DNA of 64,000 bases from Entomospira culicis. Its GTDB lineage: Bacteria; Spirochaetota; Spirochaetia; WRBN01. The first letter of the stretch is position 1. Each line of letters starts with the position of its first letter. The notes beneath the pieces were generated by a model that was not told the origin of the DNA, made no database searches, and saw only the letters and a program-made list of their open reading frames with translations. Position numbers and translations under genes: made by a program. Where the stretch lies: the NCBI RefSeq assembly GCF_028748145.1, contig NZ_CP118181.1, forward strand, positions 193,433 through 257,432. Direction: 5' to 3'. Positions 39,926-49,831 of the stretch are shown piece by piece.

Positions 39926-41893
39926 ATGGAGTATTGGGTAGAGGTTGCTTTTAAGCTTCCGATGAAGCAACTCTTTACTTATACGGCTTCGCAGTTGCTA
40001 GCGATTGGGGCGCGGGTTGTCGCGCCCTTTGGTTCTCGCGATTTGGTGGGCTTTGTGGTCGCTTCGGGCGAGGGGATTCCACGAATTGATTATACACTCA
40101 AGCCAATTAAACGTCTTTTGGATAAGGGGAATGTTCTTTTTGAGCCTTCTTATCTTGAATTTGCTACGTATTTAGCTAGATACAATTTCTGCTCCTTAGG
40201 TGAGGCGCTCTTTGCGATGACGCCTAGCGGACGTAAAGAGATTGAACCTCACATTATCACCTTGAGCGTCGCGCAACCGATTGCTCCAGAGGCTTTAACC
40301 GATAGTCAAAAGCGTGCTATTATGCAGATGCAAGCCAAGGTTGGCTGGTACTATCTCTTTGGACATACGGGATCGGGCAAGACGGCGGTCTTTATGCTGA
40401 TGATTGCCGATGCCTTGAGGCGTGGTAAGCAGGCGATTTATCTTTTACCGGAGATTGCTCTGGTTGCTTCGGTGTTGGGGCTATTGGAGCGACAATTTGG
40501 CAAGGAGCGCGTGGCGGTGTTGCACTCTGGGTTGAGCCCAAGTAAGCGCTTGCATCAATGGCAACGTATCTTGAAGGGTGAGGTCGATATTGTCTTGGGG
40601 GTGCGTAGCGCGATTTTTGCTCCGCTTAAAAATTTAGGGTTGATTATCTTAGACGAGGAGCATGATCCCTCGTATAAATCGCAGGCGACACCACGTTTTC
40701 ATGCGCGTCAAGTGGCGATGTATCTGGCGCGCAAGGGCAGTGATGTTACACTGATTATGGGATCGGCAACGCCTTCCCTAGAGGCCTATCATGCGATGCT
40801 GGGCGGAGTGATTGAGCGGGTTGATTTGGTGGGATTTGCCGGAGGTGGCAGGCAATCCGTGATTGAGTTGATCGATATGAAGCTGGAGGAGAGTCAAAGC
40901 GTTTTCTCCAAACGGGCGGTGGATGAGATCTGGCAAAGTAAAAAATTGGGTCGCCAGAGTCTTATCTTTATTAATCGACGTGGGTATGGGCGTTATTATC
41001 TCTGCCCCAATTGTCGTTATGAGGCTTTTTGTCCGCACTGTAGCGTCTCGCTGACGTATTATCGAGATAAAGATAGGATGCTTTGCCACTATTGTGGTTA
41101 CACTCAGGCGAAGATTGAGAGTTGTCCGGCGTGTGGGAGCCTGCGTGGAGGGTATAAGTCGTTTGGTGTGGAGGTGGTGGAGCAGGAGGCGAAGCGCATT
41201 TTTGGTGGGCTGAAGATTTTGCGTCTGGATAGCGATAGTGTGCGTCAAGATAAGAGCCAACTGGAGGTGGTTGCCGCCTTTGAGCGTGGCGAAGCCGATT
41301 TATTGATCGGTACACAGATGCTTGCCAAGGGTTTTAATTTTCCTCTCTTGCGTGCGGTGGTGATTGTCTCAGCAGATGTGGGGTTGAACCTCCCTGATTT
41401 TCGGGCAACGGAGCGCCTCTTTACTTTTTTACAGCAAGTGGCGGGGCGCGCGGGGCGTTATGAGGAGTTGGGATTGGTCTTGGCGCAGAGCTATGTGGTG
41501 GAGCAGTCGGCATTACAGTATACATTGAACAACGACACCGAAGGCTTTTTACGCAAAGAGTTAGAAGCAAGACGGGAGACGGGATTTCCGCCTTTTAGTC
41601 GGATGTTGCGGTTGGTTTTTCGTGGGGCAAATGAAGATGCGGTGATCGCCTTAGCCGAGAGTAGCTATCAATATTGGAGTGATATCTTGACAAATTACGG
41701 GCTTGCCGTGGAGATGCTTGGCCCCAGCGAGGCGGTGTTGCGTCGGATTGCGGGGAAGTATCGCTGGCAGATTATCTTTATGGTAAATGACTATCCGCAA
41801 TTTATGCAGATCTTTAGCCATCACTTTGACTCCATGCCCAAACGTAGCGGGGTATATTGTGAGATAGAGAACGATCCACTTACATTGTTGTAG
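39926..41893 (+). CDS. priA: Primosomal replication restart helicase PriA
   Basis: 655 residues, shorter than the 732 of E. coli. Walker A GHTGSGKTAVF (about 148-158), DEEHD (about 241), VTLIMGSATPSL, the zinc cluster of eight Cys between about 360 and 420 (CPNC, CPHC, CHYC, CPAC), and ADVGLNLPDF / QVAGRAGR near 510. N-terminal beta domain VEVAFKLPMKQLFTY is the 3' DNA-binding part. It restarts stalled forks with DnaB loading. ATG nine bases after khpB stop. Confidence 0.94.
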   Translation: MEYWVEVAFKLPMKQLFTYTASQLLAIGARVVAPFGSRDLVGFVVASGEGIPRIDYTLKPIKRLLDKGNVLFEPSYLEFATYLARYNFCSLGEALFAMTPSGRKEIEPHIITLSVAQPIAPEALTDSQKRAIMQMQAKVGWYYLFGHTGSGKTAVFMLMIADALRRGKQAIYLLPEIALVASVLGLLERQFGKERVAVLHSGLSPSKRLHQWQRILKGEVDIVLGVRSAIFAPLKNLGLIILDEEHDPSYKSQATPRFHARQVAMYLARKGSDVTLIMGSATPSLEAYHAMLGGVIERVDLVGFAGGGRQSVIELIDMKLEESQSVFSKRAVDEIWQSKKLGRQSLIFINRRGYGRYYLCPNCRYEAFCPHCSVSLTYYRDKDRMLCHYCGYTQAKIESCPACGSLRGGYKSFGVEVVEQEAKRIFGGLKILRLDSDSVRQDKSQLEVVAAFERGEADLLIGTQMLAKGFNFPLLRAVVIVSADVGLNLPDFRATERLFTFLQQVAGRAGRYEELGLVLAQSYVVEQSALQYTLNNDTEGFLRKELEARRETGFPPFSRMLRLVFRGANEDAVIALAESSYQYWSDILTNYGLAVEMLGPSEAVLRRIAGKYRWQIIFMVNDYPQFMQIFSHHFDSMPKRSGVYCEIENDPLTLL

Positions 41894-41910
41894 GCGATAG
41901 GCTTGTTGCT

Positions 41911-42522
41911 TTACTCTTTGATAAATTCTTGCATGTAGGGCGTACGCATAAAGATGGCAAAGTAGCTAGCAAAAGAGAGTACCGAGGCTAAAGCGGTGAG
42001 CATGAAGACGATATTGAGGAGTTGGAGGGTGGCTTGATTGTGGGTGAGGTGTTGAAGTTGTGGGTAGTTGAGAGCAAGGAAGTAGAGCATGCCTAGCAGG
42101 CTCATGATGAAGTAAAAGATGGCTTTGGTCTTGCCTGCCGAGGAGGCGCCCATAGCTACGCCATGTTTAGCGGTAACGGCGCGAATAAAGGTAATGGAGA
42201 GTTCACGCCAGAAGATCAGGAGTAAGGGCCAGAAGCTCACCCAACCTACTTGCGTAAAGAGGGCAAAGTAGGTTACTCTACTTAAGACATCGGCAAAGGG
42301 ATCGAGCAATTTTCCCATATCAGAAGTGAGATTGTATTTACGGGCAATAAAGCCATCCACAACATCAGAAATTTCGCAATAGAGCCATGCGCCAAAGAGT
42401 ACCCAAGCGAGTGTCGTACGTAACGGGGTATATGCTTCTAACTGGTGTGTATAGAGAAAAAGCAGATAAAAAATCGGCGTAATAAAGAGTCGAGAGACTG
42501 TTAGCTTGTTGGGTAATGTCAT
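41911..42522 (-). CDS. pgsA: CDP-diacylglycerol–glycerol-3-phosphate 3-phosphatidyltransferase
   Basis: 203 residues with five to six helices and the CDP-alcohol phosphotransferase motif DVVDGFIARKYNLTSDMGKLLD (split as DVVDGFIAR, GKLLDPFAD; about 61-85: D-x2-DG-x2-AR...G-x3-D-x3-D). It makes phosphatidylglycerol phosphate. The start MTLPNKLTVSRLFITPI is the typical N-terminus of the family. The start is nine bases after a promoter -10, with no good RBS. Convergent with priA (17 bp apart). Confidence 0.9.
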   Translation of the reverse strand: MTLPNKLTVSRLFITPIFYLLFLYTHQLEAYTPLRTTLAWVLFGAWLYCEISDVVDGFIARKYNLTSDMGKLLDPFADVLSRVTYFALFTQVGWVSFWPLLLIFWRELSITFIRAVTAKHGVAMGASSAGKTKAIFYFIMSLLGMLYFLALNYPQLQHLTHNQATLQLLNIVFMLTALASVLSFASYFAIFMRTPYMQEFIKE

Positions 42523-42531
42523 AATATCTCT

Positions 42532-42561
42532 AGTTTACCAAAAAAATCGTCAAATTGTCAA
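42532..42561 (-). promoter_or_regulatory. pgsA promoter
   Basis: TTGACA (42556-42561), 18-bp spacer, TAAACT (42532-42537) on the minus strand; nine bases to the ATG. Confidence 0.6.
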
Positions 42562-42602
42562 GCCAAAAAGCCTCTATCCGTGGGATTTTCTCGATAAGAG
42601 GA

Positions 42603-42631
42603 TTGACTAAATGGCAATAATATGGTATCAA
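42603..42631 (+). promoter_or_regulatory. Promoter of yajC-secDF-hisS
   Basis: TTGACT (42603-42608), 17-bp spacer, TATCAA (42626-42631). Leader about 50 bp with AAGGAG before yajC. Confidence 0.5.
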
Positions 42632-42688
42632 GATAGGAATAATAGTAGAGATGATGTCAATTTTTAGGAAAAGACAAAGGAGCGAAGA

Positions 42689-43024
42689 ATGAACGGATGG
42701 ATGCTACAGGCAGCACCGGCAGGTGGACAGGCAATGGGGACGATGATTATGTTTGGTGGAATGTTTTTGATCATCTACTTTATGATGATGCGTCCGGCAG
42801 CCAAGCAACAAAAAGAGCTTAAAAAGATGCGTTCTAGCCTGAAAAAGGGCGACAAAGTGATTACCGCTGGTGGCATGCGTGCAAAAGTTGATACCGTTAA
42901 GGAGATCGATGGTCATCAGATCGTTGTTTTGCAGATCGACGATAACGTGAAAGTGGAATTTTTGGCTTCTTCGATTGCCAGTGTGGTGCGTTCCAACGAG
43001 AACGCTGTGGAAAAGAGTAAGTAA
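42689..43024 (+). CDS. yajC: Preprotein translocase subunit YajC
   Basis: 111 residues: one membrane helix (about 16-36), then MMMRPAAKQQKELKKMRSSLKKGDKVITAGGMRAKVDTV, the canonical YajC text (in pieces RPAAKQQKE, LKKGDKVITAGG). Partner of SecDF and YidC in the Sec holotranslocon. Followed 46 bp later by secDF. RBS AAGGAGCGAAGA precedes the ATG. Confidence 0.95.
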   Translation: MNGWMLQAAPAGGQAMGTMIMFGGMFLIIYFMMMRPAAKQQKELKKMRSSLKKGDKVITAGGMRAKVDTVKEIDGHQIVVLQIDDNVKVEFLASSIASVVRSNENAVEKSK

Positions 43025-43070
43025 GCAGGTTAAAGTAAAAAGTACGGTGTAAGGAAGGGTAAAGAAGTAT

Positions 43071-45788
43071 ATGGGCAAAATAGTTAGACTCATTATTGTA
43101 ACCTCGATGATCGCATTGTCGGTGGTGTTTTTGTATCCTACGTATCAGTGGTTCTTCTCTGGTATGAGTGAGGAGCTCAAGGTGGCTGCGGTGCAACCCA
43201 AAGAGGTGATCGGTCAGCAGGCTAGAGTGCAGGCACAGTGGGATGTACAAGCCTTAGAGGCGTTGGTTGTGCAAAGTAGAGAGAATCCAAGCCAGATGGT
43301 AACCTTACCTGAGGAGCTTGGCTACTTTTACGACTACGCTAAGCAGACATATCGATTGGCGAAGGTCGCTTTTCCTGCTAATCCTAGCGTACCAGATCTC
43401 TTACGCTTTACCCAGTCTCGCGATGAGTTGATCGACTTTTCTCGTAATTATCACGGGCAGAAGGTGCTCGATGTAAAGCGCATTAAAGAGCGTGCGTTTA
43501 ATCTTGGTCTCGATTTAGCTGGTGGCTTGGGGGCGACACTACGTGCTGATTTTACTCCGCTGGTGGAGAAGTTAGAGCGCGAACCTAATGTGCAAGAGAT
43601 CAACGATGCGATGGTGAGCGCCGTAGATGCGGTGCGTAATCGTGCCGATCGCTTTGGTGCGACCGAACCCAATATTCGTCGTCAAGGTAGCGATCAGATC
43701 CTAATCGAGCTTCCGGGGGAGCAAGATCCCGATGCGATCAATCGCCTAGTTGCCCAACAGGGAAGCTTATCCTTTCATTTGGTTAATATTGAACAGACCA
43801 ACCTTATGGCTTATTACTTTAGTCAAAATCCCACGGCTATCGAACTAATCGATACGCGTACGGGTCGTTTTACCGATACTAACATCTTGAGCGCCGATTA
43901 TCTTATCTTCCCTTACTCGGTGCGCGATAAATTTGGCGAAGAAGAATTTCGTGGATATTACGTGCTCGATGCCGAAGTGAGCATGGCAGGCTCGCACATT
44001 AAGGGCGTGAGCATCGGTAGTTCTGACTTTGGTGAGCCGACGGTAAACTTCTCCTTAGACAATGAGGGGGCGGTTATCTTCGCTCGTCTTACTTCAGAGA
44101 ATGTGGGCAGACAATTAGCCGTGGTGATGGAAGGTAGCATTAAGAGCGTTGCCAATATCGCAGGGCCAATTCCGGGGGGAAACGTGCAGGTAACTGGCTT
44201 TACCCCGATTGAAGCGCAACAACTTTCGATTGTCCTTAAGAGCAGTGGCTTACCCGTTGACTTGAGCATTATCAACATCCAAAGTGTAGGGCCTACGCTT
44301 GGGGCGGAAACCATCGAAGCTGGTGTACGTGCGCTTCTTTTTGGCTTTTTGTTGGTGGTGATTTTTGCCGTGGCCTACTATAAGGGATCGGGTGTGCAAG
44401 CCTCGATTACCTTATTACTCAACTTGCTCTTTACCTTGGCGCTACTCTCTTCGATTGGCTTTACTTTGACGCTGACCAGCATGGCGGGTATCATTTTGAA
44501 CGTGGGTATGGCGATTGATGCGAATGTGTTGATCTTTGAGCGTATTAAAGAGGAGCTACGTGCTGGGCATAGCCGAAAGGTTGCCATCGAGCGCGGATTT
44601 GCACGTGCCTTTAGTGCAATTTTTGACTCTAATATTACCACGTTTATTGTGGCGCTCTTCCTCTCGCAGATGGGATCGGGGCCAGTGAAGGGCTTTGCGG
44701 TGACGCTTGCGATTGGTATCATTACCAACCTCTTTACCGCGGTGTATATCTCTCGACTTCTTTTTGATATGGGTAGCGACTGGTTTCGCGCGCAAAATAT
44801 CTCGATTGGTTACGGTGCTAGCGTGCGCCCTGTCGATAAGAGCCACGCAAAAGAGGAGCGTAAGTTACCCTTCTTGCGTCTGGCGAAGATGGTTACCCCG
44901 ATTGGTCTGTTGGTTTTAGCCGGACTTTGGGTGGGAACATTTACGCAAAAAGGCTTCAATGTGGGTGTTGACTTTAGCGCCGGATTGAGCATGAATGTCT
45001 TTATCGATGGCGAGGGTAGCTTAGTTGCCGTGCAAGATGCCTTAAGTTCGGTGGATAATGTCAAGGTGGTGGATGTCGATACGCGTGGCTACTTCCGCAT
45101 TAGTGTGCCCGAGAGTAGCGAGGAAAATTTTGCTGGAGTTACCGAGCAGAAGATTATGGAGCTTTTACGTGGACAATTTGGTGAGGCGAATCTTTTAAGT
45201 AGTGAGTTTGTGGGTTCTTCCTTCTCTGAGGATACGATTAGTGGGGCGCTTAAGGCGATTTTGGGATCGGTTGTCCTTATCTTATTCTACTTGTGGTTGA
45301 GGTTTAAGCGCTTAGGCTTCTCGTTGGCAACGCTTCTGGGTACGGTGCATGATGTGGTCTTTATTTTAGGTTTTATTGGCGCACTTCAGTTGGAGGTTAG
45401 CTCGGCGACGGTGGCGGCAGTTCTGGCGATTTTGGCCTATTCGCTTAACGACTCGATTGTTATCTTCGACCGTATCCGTGAAAATGGACAGAATTTACGC
45501 TTTGGATCTCGCATTGAGGATATCATTAACGGATCGTTAAGCCAAACGCTTTCCCGTACCATCCTTACCACGAGTAGTACAATGCTCGCTATTTTGCCGT
45601 TGATTATTTTTGCTACGGGGTCGGTACAGCTCTTTGCTATCAAAATGATGGTGGGTATTACGGTGGGAACCTACTCTTCTATCTTTATTGCAAGTTTGGT
45701 CTACTACTTTTTCATTAAAAGGCGCGATGGTGAACACTTTGCGGTAGAGAAGAAGCGTGTGGTGGCAAAAGGGTCGAGCCAAGCATGA
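43071..45788 (+). CDS. secDF: SecDF fusion protein translocase subunit
   Basis: 905 residues: SecD and SecF joined in one chain. SecD part (1-580) with a first helix (about 6-25), periplasmic P1 domain (RAFNLGLDLAGGLGATL, AVRNRADRFGATEP), and TM block near 405-580 (GMAIDANVLIFERIKEELR). SecF part (about 605-895) with GFNVGVDFSAGLS, LNDSIVIFDRIREN and SRTILTTSSTMLAI. Proton-driven RND-family helper of Sec export. The fusion replaces the usual separate secD and secF. Its stop overlaps the hisS start (ATGA). Confidence 0.95.
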   Translation: MGKIVRLIIVTSMIALSVVFLYPTYQWFFSGMSEELKVAAVQPKEVIGQQARVQAQWDVQALEALVVQSRENPSQMVTLPEELGYFYDYAKQTYRLAKVAFPANPSVPDLLRFTQSRDELIDFSRNYHGQKVLDVKRIKERAFNLGLDLAGGLGATLRADFTPLVEKLEREPNVQEINDAMVSAVDAVRNRADRFGATEPNIRRQGSDQILIELPGEQDPDAINRLVAQQGSLSFHLVNIEQTNLMAYYFSQNPTAIELIDTRTGRFTDTNILSADYLIFPYSVRDKFGEEEFRGYYVLDAEVSMAGSHIKGVSIGSSDFGEPTVNFSLDNEGAVIFARLTSENVGRQLAVVMEGSIKSVANIAGPIPGGNVQVTGFTPIEAQQLSIVLKSSGLPVDLSIINIQSVGPTLGAETIEAGVRALLFGFLLVVIFAVAYYKGSGVQASITLLLNLLFTLALLSSIGFTLTLTSMAGIILNVGMAIDANVLIFERIKEELRAGHSRKVAIERGFARAFSAIFDSNITTFIVALFLSQMGSGPVKGFAVTLAIGIITNLFTAVYISRLLFDMGSDWFRAQNISIGYGASVRPVDKSHAKEERKLPFLRLAKMVTPIGLLVLAGLWVGTFTQKGFNVGVDFSAGLSMNVFIDGEGSLVAVQDALSSVDNVKVVDVDTRGYFRISVPESSEENFAGVTEQKIMELLRGQFGEANLLSSEFVGSSFSEDTISGALKAILGSVVLILFYLWLRFKRLGFSLATLLGTVHDVVFILGFIGALQLEVSSATVAAVLAILAYSLNDSIVIFDRIRENGQNLRFGSRIEDIINGSLSQTLSRTILTTSSTMLAILPLIIFATGSVQLFAIKMMVGITVGTYSSIFIASLVYYFFIKRRDGEHFAVEKKRVVAKGSSQA

Positions 45789-47059
45789 TAGAACCACGCA
45801 TTGTTAAGGGATTTCGCGATGCTCTTCCGCAAGAGGAGCATCTGCGTCGCCAGATTATGGAGAAGCTTGCCGATGCCTTTGCGTTGCAGGGCTATGAGGC
45901 GATTGATACGCCAACGTTGGAGTACACCGAGACCTTATTAGGCAAGAGTGGCGGGGAGACAGAGAAGCAAATTTTTCGTTTTAAAGATGCCGGTGAGCGC
46001 GATGTTGCCATGCGCTTCGATCTCACTGTGCCTCTGGCGCGCTATGTAACGATGCATCGTGATGAGTTGGCGCTACCCTTTAAGCGCTATCATATTGCAA
46101 AGGTCTGGCGGGGCGAGAAGCCTCAACGCGGGCGCTTTCGTGAATTTTATCAATGTGATTTTGACATTGTGGGTAGCGATGATGCGATGGCCGATCTTGA
46201 TATCCTTATGACGGCGCAAACTGCGCTGGTTTTACTCGGCGTGCCTGCCTTTGTCATCGAGGTGAACCATCGCGGGATTCTACTGGGTTACTTGGAGCAG
46301 TTGGGAATTGCTCAGCACAATACCGAAATTTTGCGATCCCTAGATAAGGTGGATAAGCTAGGCTGGCAGGTGGTGGAGACGGAGCTTCTTCCATTGATAA
46401 GTGCTGAAATGATTGCGAAGCTCAAGGATTTTATCACACCAGCAAGCGATGCTTGGGCGACGATTGCTAAGCTACGTAACTTGATGGGTGATCATGCGTC
46501 GTTGTTAGTGTTGGAAAATCTTTTTAGACAATTTAAAGCGCTAGATGTTGCACATTTTTTCACCGTTAATCCTAAAATTACGCGTGGGTTAGACTACTAT
46601 ACAGGCATGGTGTTTGAGACGTTTCTGTTAGATGATCGGGCGTTAGGGTCGATCTGTTCTGGTGGTCGCTATGATAACCTAATGGCACTCTATAGTAAAA
46701 ATCCTATGAGTGGCGTGGGTGGGAGCATCGGTTTAGATCGCCTCTTGTCGGCAGAGAATATTTTATCGCAGCTTAATATTAGCGAGCGTTTACGCATGAT
46801 GATTTATGCCCCCGTTGACTTAGCCAAGGTGGGGGCATTAATGCGCATGTTACGCGATTTAGGTGTGGTGGTAGAGATCTATCCAGGGCAGAAAAAGGTC
46901 GATCAACAGACTAAGTATGCGCTACGCAAAGGGGCAAGGTTGGGCATCTTTGTGGAGGGCGAGGGTTATACTTTACGTAAATTTGTCGAACGAGAGAGCC
47001 TCAAGGATCTCTCCTTAGAGGCGCTGATTGCTCACCTTAAGGAGCACTATCTTGCCTAA
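45785..47059 (+). CDS. hisS: Histidyl-tRNA synthetase
   Basis: 424 residues. Class II synthetase: motif 1 region (EAIDTPTLEYTE), motif 2 KPQRGRFREFYQCDFDIVG (about 117-135), histidine-A motif ARGLDYYTGMVFE-like (RGLDYYTGMVFE, about 263-274), and motif 3 GGSIGLDRLL. The C-terminal anticodon-binding domain (about 330-424) is present. Overlaps secDF by 4 bp and rlmE by 8 bp, so translation of the three genes is coupled. Confidence 0.96.
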   Translation: MIEPRIVKGFRDALPQEEHLRRQIMEKLADAFALQGYEAIDTPTLEYTETLLGKSGGETEKQIFRFKDAGERDVAMRFDLTVPLARYVTMHRDELALPFKRYHIAKVWRGEKPQRGRFREFYQCDFDIVGSDDAMADLDILMTAQTALVLLGVPAFVIEVNHRGILLGYLEQLGIAQHNTEILRSLDKVDKLGWQVVETELLPLISAEMIAKLKDFITPASDAWATIAKLRNLMGDHASLLVLENLFRQFKALDVAHFFTVNPKITRGLDYYTGMVFETFLLDDRALGSICSGGRYDNLMALYSKNPMSGVGGSIGLDRLLSAENILSQLNISERLRMMIYAPVDLAKVGALMRMLRDLGVVVEIYPGQKKVDQQTKYALRKGARLGIFVEGEGYTLRKFVERESLKDLSLEALIAHLKEHYLA

Positions 47060-47660
47060 AGCGGGGGGAAATCGTCGTAGTAGTAACGACTTTTGGGCGG
47101 AAAAGGCCAAGGTGGAAGGGTATCCTGCGCGTTCGGTGTATAAGTTGGAAGAGATTTTGGCAAAGAGCGGAGGCATCAAGAGCGATAGTTTAGTCCTCGA
47201 TCTTGGGGCAGCACCTGGAAGCTGGTCGTTTTATTTGGTGCGTAAGCATCAGGCGCGCGTGGTTGCCTGCGATTTGAAACCATTGGATAGTAAAGTCTTG
47301 GCGAATAAGCAAATCGATTTTATTAAGGGCGACTTTTTACGTGAAGATGTCTCGGCAAAAATCGCTAGCTACGGGGCTTATGATGCAGTGGTTTGCGATG
47401 CTGCTCCTGCTACCACGGGCGATCGCTTGGTGGATAGTGCGCGCAGTTATCGGCTGGTGGAGCAGGCGTTGGGTTTGGCACTGGCGCATTTGGTGGAGGG
47501 CGGACTCTTTATTGCGAAAATTTTCGCTGGTGGTGATGAGCAGGAGCTGATCGAGCAGGCGAAACTTCATTTTGTCGATGTAAAAACCATGCGTCCGAAA
47601 GCGGTGCGCAAGGAGTCATTTGAGCTTTACCTTGTGGCAAGCAAATTTAATAAGAGTTAG
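47052..47660 (+). CDS. rlmE: 23S rRNA 2'-O-methyltransferase RlmE (FtsJ/RrmJ)
   Basis: 202 residues from TTG at 47052: AAGGAG is seven bases upstream and hisS ends in the TAA at 47057. The longer start inside hisS is rejected. Motifs: Lys in RSVYKLEEI, SAM-binding VLDLGAAPGSWSF (about 46-58), catalytic Asp in VCDAAPATTG (about 113), Lys in FIAKIFAGGD (about 150) and Glu in ESFELYLVA, giving the K-D-K-E tetrad. It methylates U2552 of 23S rRNA. Ends 3 bp before the glycosyltransferase gene on the other strand. Confidence 0.93.
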   Translation: MPKAGGNRRSSNDFWAEKAKVEGYPARSVYKLEEILAKSGGIKSDSLVLDLGAAPGSWSFYLVRKHQARVVACDLKPLDSKVLANKQIDFIKGDFLREDVSAKIASYGAYDAVVCDAAPATTGDRLVDSARSYRLVEQALGLALAHLVEGGLFIAKIFAGGDEQELIEQAKLHFVDVKTMRPKAVRKESFELYLVASKFNKS

Positions 47661-47663
47661 AAT

Positions 47664-48779
47664 TTAGTCGCGCATGGGAGTGCCGACGATAGCTTTATGC
47701 TCGGATAATCGTTGTTCAATATAGCGATGCATTTGCTCTTTAAAGCGTTCCTTTGAGAATTTTTGGGCATGGGCATAGAGGGTTTTTGGGTTGAAGCGTT
47801 GTGGGTTTGCCTCGAGTTGTTCGATAGCGCCTTGGAGCGAATCTACGGTCTGCTCTTGAAAGAGAATGCCACTGACTTCGGGAATCACCGTCTCGAGCGC
47901 GCCACCTTTGGCGTAGGCGATGACCGGCGTGCCGTGCGCCATAGCCTCGAGGGGAACGATACCAAAATCCTCTTCCCCGGGAAAGAGGAGTGCTTTGGCT
48001 TGCGCGAGGAGCTCTTGACGTTTTTGGCTGGAGACAAAGCCGAGCGCTTGGATATTAGCAGGCAGATTCTTGATTGCATCGCCTGCACCCGCGATAACTA
48101 ATGGAAGACCACTTTTACGAAAGGCGTCGATGGCGAGATCGGCGCGTTTATAGGCGGTTACTTGTCCTAAAAAGAGATAAAAATTCCCTTTTTGTGTAGA
48201 GAGGATTTCGGCATCGGGCAGATCGACTGGGGGATAGATGACGGTGCTTTCGCGTTGGTAGGTACGCATGATGCGTCGGGCGACGTTGTGCGAGTTGGTA
48301 ATAAAGTGATCAACCCGATAGGCGCTAAGCAGATCCCACGTTCGTAGGGCGGGGGCAAAGTGGCGAAAGAAGAGCTGGGTGAGCTTTCCGCTACTCTTTA
48401 GATAGTAGTGGTAGTAATCCCAAAGATAGCGCATGGGGGTGTGGCAGTAGCAGACGTGGGGGATATGGCTGGGGGCGAGGATGCCTTTGGCTGGGCCGCT
48501 CTCACTGCTGATGATGAGATCGTAGTTGCTTAGATCAAGCGCTTCGAGGGCGCGGGGCATGAGAGGCAAATAGCGTTGATACCAAGATGTAGCGCGTGGA
48601 AGACGTTGGATAGCCGTAGTGTAAACGCGGTGGCGCTTGATGGTTGCGCTAATCTTTTTGGGATCGTAGACATGGGTATAAATGTCGGCTTGGGGGAAGA
48701 GTTCACAAAGCGCCTCTAGCACCTTTTCGCCACCACGCATGCCCACCAGCCAGTAGTGAATTAGAGCAACTTTCATCAT
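47664..48779 (-). CDS. GT4-family glycosyltransferase
   Basis: 371 residues, GT-B fold. N-terminal Rossmann domain starts KVALIHYWLVGMRGGEKVLEAL (donor-side glycine turn MRGGEK), and the donor site EEDFGIVPLEAMAHGTPVIAYAKGG (Glu-x7-Glu: EDFGIVPLE, about 275-283) is typical of GT4. Also YNFFLGQ-like: FYLFLGQVTAYKRADLA. Probably adds a sugar to a surface polysaccharide or glycolipid. Its ATG overlaps the stop of the second glycosyltransferase gene (ATGATG). Confidence 0.88.
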   Translation of the reverse strand: MMKVALIHYWLVGMRGGEKVLEALCELFPQADIYTHVYDPKKISATIKRHRVYTTAIQRLPRATSWYQRYLPLMPRALEALDLSNYDLIISSESGPAKGILAPSHIPHVCYCHTPMRYLWDYYHYYLKSSGKLTQLFFRHFAPALRTWDLLSAYRVDHFITNSHNVARRIMRTYQRESTVIYPPVDLPDAEILSTQKGNFYLFLGQVTAYKRADLAIDAFRKSGLPLVIAGAGDAIKNLPANIQALGFVSSQKRQELLAQAKALLFPGEEDFGIVPLEAMAHGTPVIAYAKGGALETVIPEVSGILFQEQTVDSLQGAIEQLEANPQRFNPKTLYAHAQKFSKERFKEQMHRYIEQRLSEHKAIVGTPMRD

Positions 48780-49825
48780 TGTGGGGCGATCTCCTTGAGA
48801 TGTTGATAAATTTGATTGGCACTTACTTCCCAGCTAAATTTTTGACTTTGTAATAGACCCCGCTCTTTGAGGCTATTGCGGAGTTCCTTATCTTGTTGAA
48901 TTTGGATCAACGCATCAATCCAGAGCTCTTCGTTGTTGATGGGAAGAAAGAGGGCGGCGTCTTTGAGTACCTCGTGGAGTACAGGGATATCCGAAACCAG
49001 ACAAGGCGTGCCAAAGCTCATCGCCTCGACGGGGGGCAGTCCAAAGCCTTCATAGATGGAGGGAAAGAGGAGGGCAGTGGCGTTACTGTAAAGGCGCGCG
49101 AGGGTATCATCGCCGGCTTGTCCCACAAATTCGACATCGCTAGGAATCGTCCCAAAATTCTCTTTTTTGAAGGTTTTACCAAAGCCTCCCACTATTTTGA
49201 GGCGAGGGCGATTCTCCTCTGGAAGCTTACGATAGGTTTCGATAATAAAGGGAATATTTTTACGCGGATCGAAGGAGCCCACCACGAGAAAATATGGTTT
49301 GCCCACATACTGCGAGAGATTACGCGGAAAACGGGTGATGCCATTGTAGACGACGTGGATCTTCTCTTGAACGTGGGGGTAAAAGGAGAGGATCTCTTGA
49401 CGGGAGAAGTCGCTAACGGTGGTGATTTTGGCAACATTTTTGCTCAATCGCTTAATGAGAAAGCGGTAGTAAAGACGAAATTTCCAGTTAAATGCTTGCG
49501 GATTAGTGAGAAATGCAACGTCGTGGAGGACGAGGAGTTGCTGTTTTACAAAGAGCGGGCCAGTATTACCCGGAGAGAAGAGGATGGCGTTGGGCTGGCG
49601 TTTGAGGTATCTAAAGAGATCGATCTGTTCCCAGAGATGCCCTTGGAAGTGTCCAATGACTTTAGCACCCAGCTCATCTGCCCAAGCATCTTGCTGAATG
49701 TTGTGGGGGCAGAGAAATTCGATGCTATGATCGAGGCGCTTGAGGTAGCGAGAGATCTCGAAAGCAAAGCGTTGAACACCGGTGGCGCGTGTGCACAAAA
49801 AGCGTGCGTTGACGATAATCTTCAT
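48776..49825 (-). CDS. GT4-family glycosyltransferase
   Basis: 349 residues of GT4 type: N-terminal TGVQRFAFEISRYLKRL, PYFLVVGSFDPRKNI at about 190, and EGFGLPPVEAMSFGTPCLVS (Glu-x7-Glu around residue 267). The family is near mannosyl/glucosyl transferases. Coupled with the second enzyme downstream, so both probably act in one glycan pathway. Its ATG lies six bases after a -10-like CACAAT with TTGACT 16 bp further upstream; AAGG directly before ATG is too close to serve as RBS. Confidence 0.88.
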   Translation of the reverse strand: MKIIVNARFLCTRATGVQRFAFEISRYLKRLDHSIEFLCPHNIQQDAWADELGAKVIGHFQGHLWEQIDLFRYLKRQPNAILFSPGNTGPLFVKQQLLVLHDVAFLTNPQAFNWKFRLYYRFLIKRLSKNVAKITTVSDFSRQEILSFYPHVQEKIHVVYNGITRFPRNLSQYVGKPYFLVVGSFDPRKNIPFIIETYRKLPEENRPRLKIVGGFGKTFKKENFGTIPSDVEFVGQAGDDTLARLYSNATALLFPSIYEGFGLPPVEAMSFGTPCLVSDIPVLHEVLKDAALFLPINNEELWIDALIQIQQDKELRNSLKERGLLQSQKFSWEVSANQIYQHLKEIAPQ

Positions 49826-49831
49826 ACCTTT

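Noticed and set aside
42560-42600. Hairpin CCTCT...AGAGG followed by T on the minus strand upstream of pgsA
   Set aside because: It would end minus-strand transcripts coming from the yajC side, where no minus-strand gene exists; the stem has a bulge. Not listed as a terminator.
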